DNA of 64,000 nt from Azadirachta indica (lineage: Eukaryota > Streptophyta > Magnoliopsida > Sapindales > Meliaceae): assembly GCA_022749755.1 (NCBI GenBank), contig CM040444.1, forward strand, positions 12,920,274 to 12,984,273, in the 5' to 3' direction. The position numbers were made by a program, and so were the translations under genes. Under the pieces are notes generated by a model. That model was not told the origin of the DNA and ran no database searches. It saw only the letters and a list, made by a program, of their open reading frames with translations. Positions 11,565 through 22,371 of the stretch are shown here, in pieces; position 1 is the first letter of the stretch, and each line of letters begins with the position of its first letter.

Positions 11565-13260
11565 AAGGAAGGATTATCGTACCCACGAGAATTAAGTTTT
11601 TGAATTTTTAAATAAGTACTGCGATTATGGTAGATTAACTTTATTTAGGCACTTAATATGAGAGCAAGCAAATATAAATAAAAATTACATAATGGGCAGC
11701 TAAGTTGATTAACAAAAATAAAAGTTAACAAATTAAGCTAATTAGAGAGAATATGTGCAGAAATTGATATGAAAATGGTCTTAGAATTTCAATTTCACTT
11801 AACCCTTATCATGTCTCTCGTAATTTCGAAATTTACTAAGTTTTCATTTTTAATATACTAATCACAAGTTTTAAGTAACCTTATTCCCTATTCCAAGTGC
11901 TTCATTAGGTTTACATTTAGCTAAACCAACCAATATCCCTATCTGACTGAATTAGCTTTACAATCCTTAAATCCAACAAGTTATTAATTCTTAAAAATTA
12001 ATTCACCTTCCAATTTATTAATTTCCAAGTACTAATGTGATTATCCCATGAATAGTTTAGACTATCTCTAGTATCAATTCATTTATGTTCAATCTAATAA
12101 TTCATTTACAATAAATCATTAGCATTAAGCGTAAGAAAAACCCAAGCGCTTAAAAATTAATAACGATAACAAATTTCTTCATTAGTCAAAACATGGTAGA
12201 ATTACTTACATCAAAATCTTAAAACATGAAAATTTAACTTAACATATCAACAATCAAACATAAGTCCATAATAAAATTCATAATCCTTACAACAATCTAA
12301 CAATAAAAATAAAATAAATTTCAAAACAAAAGTGAGAGTTTGAGGAGAGACAAAACTAGTGATGAAGGGCTTCCAAAATCAATTTTCAAGTCTTCTTCCA
12401 AAAGTCTTCATGCTTGATTCTTCCCCTTCTCTTTCTAAAATTTCCTTTTGTTCTTCCCTTTTCTCCCTCTAAAATGCTTTTTTTTCTATTCTTGGATGGC
12501 CTATTTTATATGGTGTTTAATACCTCAAAATTAAGGAAACCTAGGATCAACCAAATTTGGCCATTAAAAGGTTAATCCAAGGGCTGAAATTCGACTGAAT
12601 TTTAGTCTAAAACAATAAGTTGCGGCGCAGTTGCGCACCTAGAAAGGGAGGCCATGCTGTTGCTTCTACAGGCACGCCAACAAGGGCGCAAGTGTGTCTT
12701 GCATCATTTAGCATAATTTCAATTAAGTTTTTTAGTCTTTTTTTAATTAAGTCCCTAAATATTTAATTATTACATTTTAGTCCTTTGAATATTTATCTCT
12801 TGCATTTAAGTCTTTGATTTCCTTACATGTTGATCCTTGCATTTTAGTTCCGATTTTTTATGACTTATCTTTTTTATCCCGTTTTTGTGCCGTTTATCAC
12901 TTTAACTCTGATTTTCTTCATTTTTGCACAAAAATAATAAATTTCATTAAAACAATACTACCGCTTAAGATTTACGTATATATTTAAGTTATATTATAAA
13001 GTAAATGATAAGTGAGTAAACTACTCACTTATCATTCACAGTACGCATAAACAATAGATTGCCTTGTATGCTTCGATAACAGTCAAAAGCAAAGAACATT
13101 TGCTCATCGAATCTAGATAAGTTGATTTTTAGAGCTGATTCTATAAGTAATCTGTTATATTTTTCTTGAATTTTAACTGTTATCAAATTATACAAACTTT
13201 TGGTTACTTGAATATTATGAAACCTAATATCTATTTTTTTATTTTTTAATAAAGCCACCT
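11565..13260 (-). mobile_element. LTR-like retroelement fragment inserted in the cargo gene
   Basis: This 1.7-kb block separates the two halves of the DUF1985/Ulp1 cargo gene and has no coding potential. Read on the minus strand it ends in TTAATTCTCGTGGGTACGAT, a phrase typical of the 3' part of long LTRs in plant Ty3/gypsy-type elements. Upstream of that is a C/T- and A-rich leader-like stretch with GAAGAACAAAAGGAAATTTT. A perfect hairpin lies at 13005-13035. No second LTR, primer-binding site or target duplication was found, so it may be a solo or truncated LTR. Both edges are approximate. Confidence 0.45.
13005..13035. repeat. Perfect 14-bp inverted repeat with 3-nt loop
   Basis: The left arm ATGATAAGTGAGTA (13005-13018) and right arm TACTCACTTATCAT (13022-13035) are exact reverse complements separated by AAC. 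It sits in the LTR-like insertion. It could be an element terminus, a foldback or a chance palindrome. Confidence 0.85.
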
Positions 13261-13269
13261 AGATTGATA

Positions 13270-14610
13270 CTATTCATAATCTTACTGAGGAGAAGCTTCT
13301 ACAGCCATATACCATATAGGTCGTAGAGATTATCGGTGCCTCTGAGGGCCAGTACGAAGGTGATGTGCACATGGATGCTTCTGCCCCACATAATGTACAT
13401 CACACTCCTCCAGCCTCACCACCACTGCAAGCACCAGCAGTAACACTGAAGAGGCCAAAGAAGGTATAACATTGCCATAACTTAAAATTAGAAAACTATA
13501 TGCCCCACGGGATGCACATCATACTCTTTCAGCCTCACCATTACCATAAGTGCTAGCATTGACACTAAAGAGGCCGAAAAAGGTATAACATTGCCATGAC
13601 TTGAAATTAGAAAACTATATATAATGTTGCTCACTTAGAAAAGTCTAATAATTAGAATATGTTTTGTAGGCCACACAGCCTTCGAAGGCTAAGCAAAAAA
13701 GGGATTATCGAGATCACACTACGCGATATGAGGTACCGAAGGTGGAGTCACAACAGAGTCCGACTGTCTATGATGCTGGTCAGAGCGACAACCATATTCC
13801 TATTCCATCATCTCAAGACAAGGATGTACAGAGGGATATTTGGGCTTTGTGCACTGAATTTGAGACCTTTGGAAAGAGACAAAAGGAGATTACTTACCTT
13901 TACGAGGAAGCTATAGCAAGGTTCGCGGACGAGATTCAAGGATTAATATGTTCATTGTGCCAACCAACTCAACAAGTATGATTCTGCCACCTTAATTTCG
14001 AAACTTTTCAAGGAATTGAGTGACTTGAATGACTTGGTATTAGATAAAGGTTTGAGGGTGCCCGAGGCCCCGTTAAGATAAATTTTGGAAGTACTATCAT
14101 GTATTTATATTGTTTTTTTGTAGATTATAAATTTTTGGAATGTTTATTTTATAGGAAATACTCTGTCAAATTTTTGTCAAAATCTCCTCATTAATGTATA
14201 CTTTTTCTCATTTCAGGTTATATGCAAAGGGGATGCAAACGTGCTCATTATTAAAAAATCACCTCTGGATGAAAAGAGTCGATACGATAAAAAATACAAT
14301 GAGGGTCAATCTGTATGAAGCCTGTACACAGATCCTTTTCAGTATAAAAGGCAGGCTACTCAGAGGGAGATCCCACAATATGGGCTCGGATATGAGATTC
14401 AGCCGTATGCACTATACCTGATGACTTGTATACCAAGTTTAAGCAGTGGCTTCATACTTCAGGAGCAAAGATTGAGACCCGTATTGTCATATTGACACCG
14501 GACTACGTAAAAGGTGTATCTGAGCCAAGGGTTTGGCTAGAGGATACTATAAGTGCTTACTTTTTTTATGTCCATATATTTCTATTTGTTTGTTTTGTGT
14601 TTGGGTAATT
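13270..14610 (+). pseudogene. Ulp1-like (C48) 3' part of the MULE cargo gene
   Basis: This is the continuation of the DUF1985 remnant after the insertion. A spliced-looking segment at 13660-13978 encodes a hydrophilic linker ending FADEIQGLICSLCQPTQQV and followed by a stop. Segments at 14215-14600 resemble the front of plant Ulp1-like peptidases: FKQWLHTSGAKIETRIVILT then SEPRVWLEDTISAYFFY. That fits the family pattern of a W-L-x-D motif preceding the catalytic core. The catalytic His-Asp-Cys region itself was not found, and stops and frame changes occur. In active relatives this domain is a SUMO-protease-like enzyme; this copy is presumably dead. Confidence 0.5.
13383..13620 (+). repeat. 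119-bp tandem duplication inside the cargo gene
   Basis: Copies at 13383-13501 and 13502-13620 share GCCCCAC..GATG.ACATCA, CAGCCTCACCA, GAGGCC.AA.AAGGTATAAC and ATTAGAAAACTATAT. Each copy contains a short open segment followed by a possible donor AAGGTATAAC, so it looks like an exon plus part of an intron duplicated in place. Confidence 0.75.
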
Positions 14611-14839
14611 TATGCATGTTATAGCATATGCATGATGTGTCGATACTTACTAATATTTTCAAATAGCACATAGACCTGTATTTGAACAAGTTGGCCCATC
14701 GGCAGATGGTCCTCTGAGAGGTGGTGGCGTAGGATATTCTCTATGTAAGTATCTTTTTTTAGCATCCATTCACATAGGTGTCTTTAACTTTTTTACTTCG
14801 TTGTTCTAACTTTCTTACACCTTGCACAGACACATATTC

Positions 14840-16550
14840 ACACAGTATAGGAGGGTTATTTGTTAGGGGAGCTTGTTGAGTGCACTTTTTACCCATGCAC
14901 TGATTTGTAAGTATTAATAGCAGGAAGATGGAACCGGTGTCGATCTGAGATGAATATTAAATCGTCTATTGGCCCAATGGCATCCTATGACATTAATAAA
15001 ATCATTCCCACAAGGCATCATTCTTAGAGTTAGCAACACCGTAGGCTACGAGATATATTTATTCATTTCCACCTTTTATGACTGCTACAAATAATATCCC
15101 TCGACACTTTCCTTTTAGAAAGATACCGTCAATGGGAATCACGGGCCATATAGTATTGCGGAACCCCCAAATTCATAGACCTAGGATTATAAAGAAATAT
15201 ATGAAGGGATCATCATCATCCTTTTCAATTGCAGTTATCAACCCTGAATTTTTAATTTGTAACATGTGACAGTACCATGGGAGTGACTTGAATGACTTAA
15301 GTGGATCTCTAGAAACAAGCCTTAGTGCCTCTTCCTTGCTATATCAAGTCTTTAAGTACAGTAAATGACCGTATTTATTTTGAATATCATCTCAGATATT
15401 TCTCAGGGTGTAAATATGGTTGGCGTCTTGGAACTTGTTAGTTGCCTAATTAACCAAGTGCTTATTTGTCGGTGCTCATAATGTAGCTGCTTATTTTGAT
15501 AGGTATGCACTGTATCAATATGCGTAACTCAAAAATAAACATCATTGTCATTCTTAATTTGCCTAATAAGCCATTTGTATCCATCTGGGTTACACTTTGA
15601 CTTGTAAATGCTGAACTAGAAATGGTTCTTCAAGGCCATCATACTTAACTTATCCCACAATTCTTACTTCCTACTAAAAATTTGCCCAATGCACGCATCA
15701 ACGGATCCTAAACTTGACCATGCATCAGTTGACATGCGTATGGACAATAAAATAGATGGTAGAAACCAAAAGAACTGGCTCTAGTTTGGTGGCGATAGAG
15801 CTTCCACTGAGCTATATTTATATGCTTGACTAGCGCCAACATCTTCCGTTGTTTCATCTTCGTCATCATCTGCAACATTTCTACCATTAAGCTGAGTTGG
15901 AAATTGAGTGCCAACAAAGTCTTACTAACTCTCATGGTACTCATTAGGTTGTTCATGATACTCGTGCGCTTGTTCTTCATTATAGTGAGGAAGGAAAAAT
16001 CCTCTACCAAGAATGGTCGCATCATCTCCTTCCTTAGAAGCATAATAATCAACGATCGGTAGGTCTCGGACTGCATACTTAAATTGTGTTGGCATTGTAT
16101 GAATTGCATTACTCATGTGATTGCTTCCATTGGAAGACCTAAATGGTCGTATAGGAACTTCACTAGTGTAGTGATACTAGGAAGAGTTTACCCTTTTATG
16201 TTTTACCCTCTTCACACGTTTTGTGGTGAGGTAAAGTGTACAAAGGCCACACAAACTGAAAATATAATCTGATTGTTGACATTGAAAACGGTGCGAAAGC
16301 TGAATTCTATGTTGATATTCGTCGCAATCATAGGCTTACCTAACCATTGTGCACTATCAATAAAGTTAACTTTTATCCTAATAGTGAACTAAGCAGGATT
16401 AATCTCATATGATGTGTATAATATCTGCTTGAATTCTTCATAAGTTATGTTCAAATTCACACAAAATGGCACGCTATCTCTACCTACATATTCATCACCG
16501 CAGTCTGAAGATTTTTCCTATGAACCTAATGGCCTAACCATAACTGCATC
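14840..16550 (-). pseudogene. MuDR-type MULE transposase remnant
   Basis: The minus-strand translation can be followed through several frames. There is an N-terminal segment around 16300-16550 (NITYEEFKQILYTSYEIN), then a MuDR DNA-binding region around 15500-15680 with ELWDKLSMMALKNHF and SKCNPDGYKWLIRQI. The start of the catalytic domain is at 15000-15250, with VIPIDGIFLKGK providing the first acidic residue of the DDE triad. IDDLIFISDRH, near 14960, provides the second. Stops and frameshifts interrupt every segment, so no active transposase is encoded. It ends near the 3' end of the cargo gene, tail to tail. The family match rests on motif order, which is convincing; exact boundaries are not. 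Confidence 0.7.
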
Positions 16551-17159
16551 AAAATATAAAAAAAAAGATGTCATTTTTTTTAAAAAAAAAACGCATCGAG
16601 TAAAAAAAAACAATCAGAAAAACAACACTGTCAAACTCGAAACCAAATTTTTGAGTAAGGTTATTCACCTTACTGAAACCAAGTTTCAAGTAAGGTTGTT
16701 CACTTTACTCTAAACCAGGTTTTGAGTAAATGCAAAAGACGCACCTTACTTGAAACTATATATCCAAGTAAGGTACCTTTTTCACCTAGCTCGAAAGTGT
16801 TTCAATGCCAGATCGTCTTTAACCTCCCCCTATTTCTCTCACAATGCCATTTCCTCTTCTAACTCAACATCCAGTACATTCTAACATTAAACCACACCAC
16901 ATTCACTAGCCATACATCATACATTGCTCAGTCAAGATATTTCCCACATACAAACTCATTTGCATATGTTAAAAGAAAAATGAAATTAGTAAAGACTAAC
17001 CTTTGTATACAGTTTCTAATTTTACTGAATACCAACTTATCTGGAATAATGCATAACAAATAACAATAATGTATGAACGTTTAGAGATTTTTGATTTTGG
17101 AGACTTTTAAGCTCAAAGGTAAAGGAATGGTGAAGAAGGAGAAAGTGAAGCAGGAGAGT
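16551..17159. repeat. Subterminal repeats of the MULE right side
   Basis: Three or four short blocks of the form CTCGAAACCAAATTTTTGAG, AAGTAAGGT, CTTACTGAAACCAAGTTTCA recur between 16635 and 16790. Similar blocks with ACTTTCGAG occur inside the left end (9780-9830 and 10090-10330). Subterminal arrays of this kind are common in MULEs and may bind transposase, which is an inference here. Confidence 0.45.
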
Positions 17160-17320
17160 ACGGCAGAACGTGATTTCGTGGCATGGCAAAAACAAGGGCA
17201 TTTTTCTTCCAAAAGTGCTAAATGTGACATTTTTTATTGAATTTTTCTAAGGATGGCAAAATGAGTTTTTACCCTTGAATAGGGGCATTTTTGATTATTT
17301 GAAAAGAAATGGTTAGCCAA
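17160..17320 (-). repeat. MULE right terminal inverted repeat (approximate)
   Basis: Reverse complement of 9620-9760 with the same order of sub-motifs. The outermost sequence continues to about 17418 (AAATTTTCCAAAAAGAACC) and then meets a 33-base T run. Confidence 0.65.
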
Positions 17321-17416
17321 AATAAACTTGTCCAAAAAAACACGAATGTTTGGACTAATTTCGTAAAACAATTTCGACTTTGACACGAGGCTATTTTGGA
17401 AATTTTCCAAAAAGAA

Positions 17417-17418
<2 letters not shown>

Positions 17419-17451
<33 letters not shown>
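17419..17451. repeat. Poly(T) run of 33 bases
   Basis: An uninterrupted T homopolymer lies exactly between the MULE end and the first base (17452) that is homologous to the 5' flanks of TNL-B and TNL-C. Its exact length may be unreliable for sequencing reasons. Confidence 0.9.
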
Positions 17452-17452
<1 letters not shown>

Positions 17453-17542
17453 GGTCTGTCATGAAAATAATAACTTAAGAAACCAGATGCTTGTTAACAT
17501 TCCCATGAATTACTGCAGTCTGATATCATCTGCTTTTAGTTC

Positions 17543-20500
17543 ATGGCTTCAACCTTTAGCAAATGGGTGTATCAAGTTTTCTTGAGTTTCAGAGGAGAGG
17601 ATACACGCACCAACTTTACCGATCATCTCTTCCAAGCTCTGGTTCATGCAGGGATTCACACTTTCAGAGATGATATTGAACTACAGAGAGGTGAAGAGAT
17701 TTGTTCAGAGCTCCTGGAAGCAATCGAAAATTCAAGGATTTCTGTCATCATTTTCTCAAAAAACTATGCTGATTCCAGATGGTGTTTGGATGAGCTAGTA
17801 AAAATCATGGAATGCAAGAAAAATGTTAGACAGACAGTTTTGCCTGTGTTCTATGATATCAGCCCATCAGAGGTTAGGAATCAGACTGGGTTGTTTGCAG
17901 AAGCTTTTACCAAGCATGAATCTGGTTTCAAGTTAGAAAGAGTTGAGAGATGGAGGAAAGCACTTACAGAAGCTGCAAATTTGTCTGGGTGGGATTTGCA
18001 TGAAGCTCCAAAAGGGTACAGCTTAAATCTCTCTCATTGATATGGGATTTACATTTAAACACCTTGATTTTTTCTCTTTTGTTAATTATATGTGAAACTT
18101 ATTCTTCCTTTCATGACTATGTGATTTTATTAATGGTGTTTCACTTTGAATTTTATAAGTTCCATAATACAGTAATGATCCATTCTTTTCACATCTTCAT
18201 ATTTTAGTCTCGATAAAGGCTACCTGATAGATGAAAAAGACAAACAGATAATTTTCACAATATTTCACGGCTCAGTGGAACTAACACTTTTATGGCTTTC
18301 TTGGTTCATTTGGTCCCAACTCACAACTAGCAGGCATGACTCAAAATACATCCAGAAAATTGTCGAAGAAATAACCATAAAATTGGCTCACAGATACTTC
18401 ACTGTTTCCGCCTATCCAGTTGGAATAGATTCTCATGTGGAATGCATTCATACCTTGTTAAGACTTGAGGATTTAAGTGTTCGTAAAATAGGAATATGTG
18501 GGATGGGTGGCATAGGTAAGACAACTATTGTCAAAGCAGTTTATAATCAGACTTCCAACTGTTTTGAAGGTAGTTGTTTTCTTGAAGACGTTGGAGAAAT
18601 TGCAAAGCATTCCAATGGACTAGTTCAACTTCAGAAACGAATGCTTTCTGAATTATTGTTGAGGAAAATGTCAGATATAGAAAGCGTTGATAGAGGAATC
18701 AATATGATGAAAGGAAGACTTCACCACAGAAGAATTTTTGTTGTTCTTGACAACATAGACCACATCAGCCAACTTCAAGCATTAGCAGGAGAAAGTAAGT
18801 GGTTTGGTTCTGGAAGTCGGATCATTATAACTACTAGAAATGAGCATTTGCTAAAAGTTTTTGAAGTAGATGATATATACATGGTTCCAAGATTATCTCG
18901 CGCTAAATCGCTTCAGCTCTTCAGCTGGCATGCCTTTAGAAAAGATGATCCTTCCAAAGCATTCGTGAAGCTCTCCAAAGAAATAGTTGGTTATGCAGCA
19001 GGTCTTCCACTTGCCCTTGAAGTTTTAGGTAGCTTTCTTTTTAATGAGACAAGCATAGACGTATGGACGAGTGCAGTGGAGAAACTGAAGAGGATACCAA
19101 ACAGAGATATCTTGAACAAGCTCAGAATAAGTTTTGATGGACTGAATGATGATGACGAGAAGAATGTTTTCTTGGATATTGCATGTTTTTTTATTGGAAT
19201 GGATAGAGACTATGTGCTTAAAATACTTAACGGTTGTGGTTTCTGCTCTGAGATTGACTTTCATGTTCTTACTCAAAGGTGTCTCCTGGTAATTGATGAA
19301 GACAACAGATTGAGGATGCATGATCTCATTCGAGACATGGGAAGAGAAATTGTTCGCCAAGAATCCTTGAAGGATCCTGGGAAACGTAGCAGGCTGTGGT
19401 TCCATGAAGACGTACTTGGTGTGTTAGCAAATCACTCCGTAAGTGCAATTCAAATTCCACATTTCCTCTGTTAACAATAATATTAAGAAAACCATTACAG
19501 TGTAAGTCCACAACAAGCTTCATGTGATCACGTATTTCAGTTCACCACAATGCAATAGAGAGGTGTTAGAACACTTTGTATCTCATACTAATTGCTTCTT
19601 GTCATTCTTGCCAACAAATAATTTTCTTGAGTTCTCACTATTTGTGTCTTTAATTAGGCATGACCTGTCTGAGAACAAGTTTCTCAGAACCCTCCATCCT
19701 TTCTGGATCTGTTTGTTTATAATCTTAATAACAATAATGGAGAATTTGTGTCTTCTTAGTTATGGTAATAGATTAGCCATGAAAATGTTAATTCCTCCAA
19801 CGTATCTCTTTATTTCTCTTTTGTGTGTGGGGGCTAAGCAATGAACCTCTTACTACTTATCTTTGCAAGCAACCAACGTAACTTTACGGGAGATGTTGCC
19901 ATTTATATGTTTCCATGCATGTATATTTTTGTTTTGTATTGATGTCTTTGTTATATTTCCTTATCACATACATCCATTTCTCGTCAGGGAACAAGTGAAG
20001 TTGAAGGCCTTGTCCTGGATCATTCTTGTTCAAAAGATGTAAATTTGACTACAGAAGCATTTGCAGAAATGTGTGAACTAAGATTGCTTAATCTCAAATA
20101 TACACAACTCAGCGGGGACTACAGGTATCTTTCAAAAAAATTGAGATGGTTGTGTTGGCATGGCTTCCAGTTGAAGGACATACCACCTAGTTTTCATTTG
20201 GACAACCTAGTAGCTTTGGACATGCGTTACAGTGCCCTCACGCAAATTTGGAAGGAAAATAGGGTATGATCTTTCATTCTACCAATTCCAACTGATCATT
20301 TGCTTCTTTTCCACTCATATATATAATTGCTTGTTCATTACAATAGGTGCTCAACAAGTTGAAAGTCCTTAAGCTCAGTCATTCACATTACCTGGCAAAA
20401 ACTCCCAACTTTGATGGACTCCCTAATCTCGAGAAATTAGTGCTTAAAGACTGCCCAAGGTTGGTTGAGATCCACTCATCCATTGGAAGACTTGTCCGAC

Positions 20501-21965
20501 TAGTTTGCTTGAATCTGAAAGATTGCAAAGGCCTAAAATGTCTTCCAACAACTATGTGTATGCTAAAATCTCTTGAAATTCTTATGCTATCTGACTGTTC
20601 AAAACTTGCTGGGTTACCAGAGGACTTGTGGAAATTGGAGCATTTAAGGGTACTTCTTGCAGATCGAACTGCTATTAAACAATTGCCATTTTCAATAAAG
20701 TTTCTAAAGAATCTCAGAATATTATCTTTAAGAGGCTGTGAAGGAGCATCACTTAGACGTGCATCACTCTCAGTATTCTGGTCTTGGATATCATCGAGGA
20801 TAAGCCCTGCTCCTAGTAGTCTCCTTCCAAATTCTCTGTCGGGTTTATGCTCCCTGAGAGGACTTTATCTTTCAAACTGTAACCTGTCAGACAATTCCAT
20901 TCCTGCTGATATTGGGAGCTTAACTTCATTGCTACAACTAGATTTACGGTTTAATAATTTCAGTCGCTTACCAGATACCATTGCTCATCTTTCTAGTCTC
21001 CAAAGCCTTTTGTTAAATGGTTGTACAATGCTTCAGTCAATTCCAGTACTTCCAAGAAACTTAGCTCACTTGGTTGCTACAAATTGCACTTCTTTGGAGA
21101 GAATACTGGATGTTTCAAACTTGCAGACACAACTATCAATGACACTTAATAATTGCCAAAGACTAGCTGAGATTCAGGGCTTGGACAAGTTGGAGTCGAT
21201 AGGTACAATTTTTATGGACCGGTGCAACAATCTGTCAGACAAGTTTAGGAGGATGCTCCTTCAGGTAAACATTTTCAGAAACGTCATCCTTCAGCTTCTC
21301 CTGGCACTCATATCTTGTTCTGTTTATTGTAGGATCTCCCAAATCGTTGTGTTAGCGGAATTACGGTCCCCAGTAATCAAGTCCCAGATTGGTATAACTA
21401 TCAAAGTGTGGGATCTATAATCAGTTTCCAGGTGCCTCCAGTTTTGAACTGTCCAATCAAAGGGTTAACAATATGTGTTGTTTATGCAGCCGAGGAAGAT
21501 GACCTGGATACACTTAGTTTTGGTGACTTTGTGATCAAAGATTTAACTAAGAACCTTGAATGGAATGTATCACCAGATTCAGGCTTTCCTGTTACCTGTC
21601 AAGATCACATGTGGGTTGTTCATGTACCTCATTCAACCCTTGATAATCAGCTTGAAGCTGGGGATCAAGTGGAAGTATCAGTGTCCTTTTGCTGTTCTTT
21701 AGCTCAGGTGAAGTGTGGTATCCACCTGCTTTATGACCAAAATATTGATAGTCTTGGCTCGGATGAACCATCATTGGCGCCATATACTTCATATGAGAAT
21801 GCAGATATTACAACTGCTGGCAGCATTGATGGAGGTGAACATGCATTGATAGGCAAAGGAGAGTCCATGCTGGCTAAAAGAAGCATATATGACGCAGAGG
21901 CAGGACCCAGTAGCAGCAACCCCAAAAGATTGAGGATTCAGTACGAACAATGGAAGCAAAATTAA
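17543..21965 (+). CDS. TNL-A: intact TIR-NB-LRR-C-JID immune receptor
   Basis: Intracellular immune receptor of the TNL class; these sense pathogen effectors and signal through TIR NADase activity. Exons by splice signals: 17543-18015, 18334-19438 (or 18331 start), 19988-20263, 20347-21264, 21333-21965; 3405 nt, 1134 aa. Exon 1 encodes the TIR domain (residues 8-150) with FLSFRGEDTRTNF and RWCLDELVKI, which carries the catalytic Glu. Exon 2 is NB-ARC: P-loop GMGGIGKTT (214-222), kinase-2 VVLDNID, RNBS-B GSGSRIIITTRNE, GLPLALEVLGS, and MHD at 486-488. Exons 3-4 hold LRRs (527-924). Exon 5 is a C-JID domain (VPDWYNYQ...) with a basic tail NPKRLRIQ. All phases close. The start ATG is shared with TNL-C. 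The upstream flank is homologous to the other copies only from 17452, where a MULE end begins. Confidence 0.9.
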
Positions 21966-22238
21966 AACAGCAGGAAGAGTGATGCAACAATAGTAAAAAA
22001 TTGATGGACTCCATTCACCCTGTAGAAAAGACAAGGGATGGACATGGCTGCTCTTTGAGAATTGTTGGCCAGGGATGATCTGCGAAAAGGGCAACAGGAC
22101 TTCGAGCAGAATAGGCATTTCTTTCTCTGAGCAACTCAAAAGTTTTAACAGATGACCAGGATTAAGGTGGCTATTGAGTTAATCCAGCCGGTTGCTATAA
22201 AAAGAAAAGAATCATACAGAGATGACAAAAAGGAAAAT
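21966..22238. other. TNL-A 3' flank
   Basis: Homologous to the sequence following TNL-C (41217-41440), so it is probably 3' UTR and downstream flank carried along in the duplication. No separate gene is present. Confidence 0.6.
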
Positions 22239-22371
22239 TCAGCACCCTAAGGATCGGTTTTTGAATGAGATTTTATCACTTTCCTTCGAGTTGCTTATGT
22301 TGTAATCCAATGCCCATTTCTCAAATGTACAAAAGTCATAGTCGCCACCATGAAGTGAGAGTTCACCTTTT
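22239..22371 (-). pseudogene. Fragment of the beta carbonic anhydrase last exon
   Basis: The minus-strand translation gives [13 protein letters not shown], then [20 protein letters not shown] and a terminal NRSLGC stop. This corresponds to the last exon of the intact carbonic anhydrase at 41978-42178. A 6-bp deletion removes two codons around FVDC, and only the 3' two-thirds of the exon remains. Sequence at about 22380-22615 is in turn similar to 42270-42490, within the gene's last intron. The fragment is therefore a truncated genomic duplicate, not a retrocopy, and lies behind TNL-A exactly as the intact gene lies behind TNL-C. Confidence 0.85.

Larger units (their letters stand above)
9550..17418 (-). 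mobile_element. Degenerate MULE carrying a DUF1985/Ulp1-like cargo gene
   Basis: The block is bounded by inverted ends (about 9620-9760 and 17160-17320). Inside are a MuDR-type transposase remnant on the minus strand (14840-16550) and, tail to tail with it, a plus-strand gene remnant (10600-14610) with a DUF1985-like N-terminal part and an Ulp1-like C-terminal part. Elements of this type, such as the Kaonashi MULEs of Arabidopsis, are known to pair a transposase with a Ulp1-like ORF. Both ORFs here contain several stops and frameshifts. Outer boundaries are approximate, and I could not identify a 9-bp target duplication. The right end lies next to TNL-A. Confidence 0.7.

Noticed and set aside
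15826..16272. Overlapping plus-strand frames across the transposase remnant
   Set aside because: The minus strand carries ordered MuDR and MULE motifs; the plus-strand frames are shadows.
19025..19405. 126-aa minus-strand frame inside TNL-A (also in TNL-C)
   Set aside because: It is antisense to the NB-ARC exon and conserved only because the exon is conserved.
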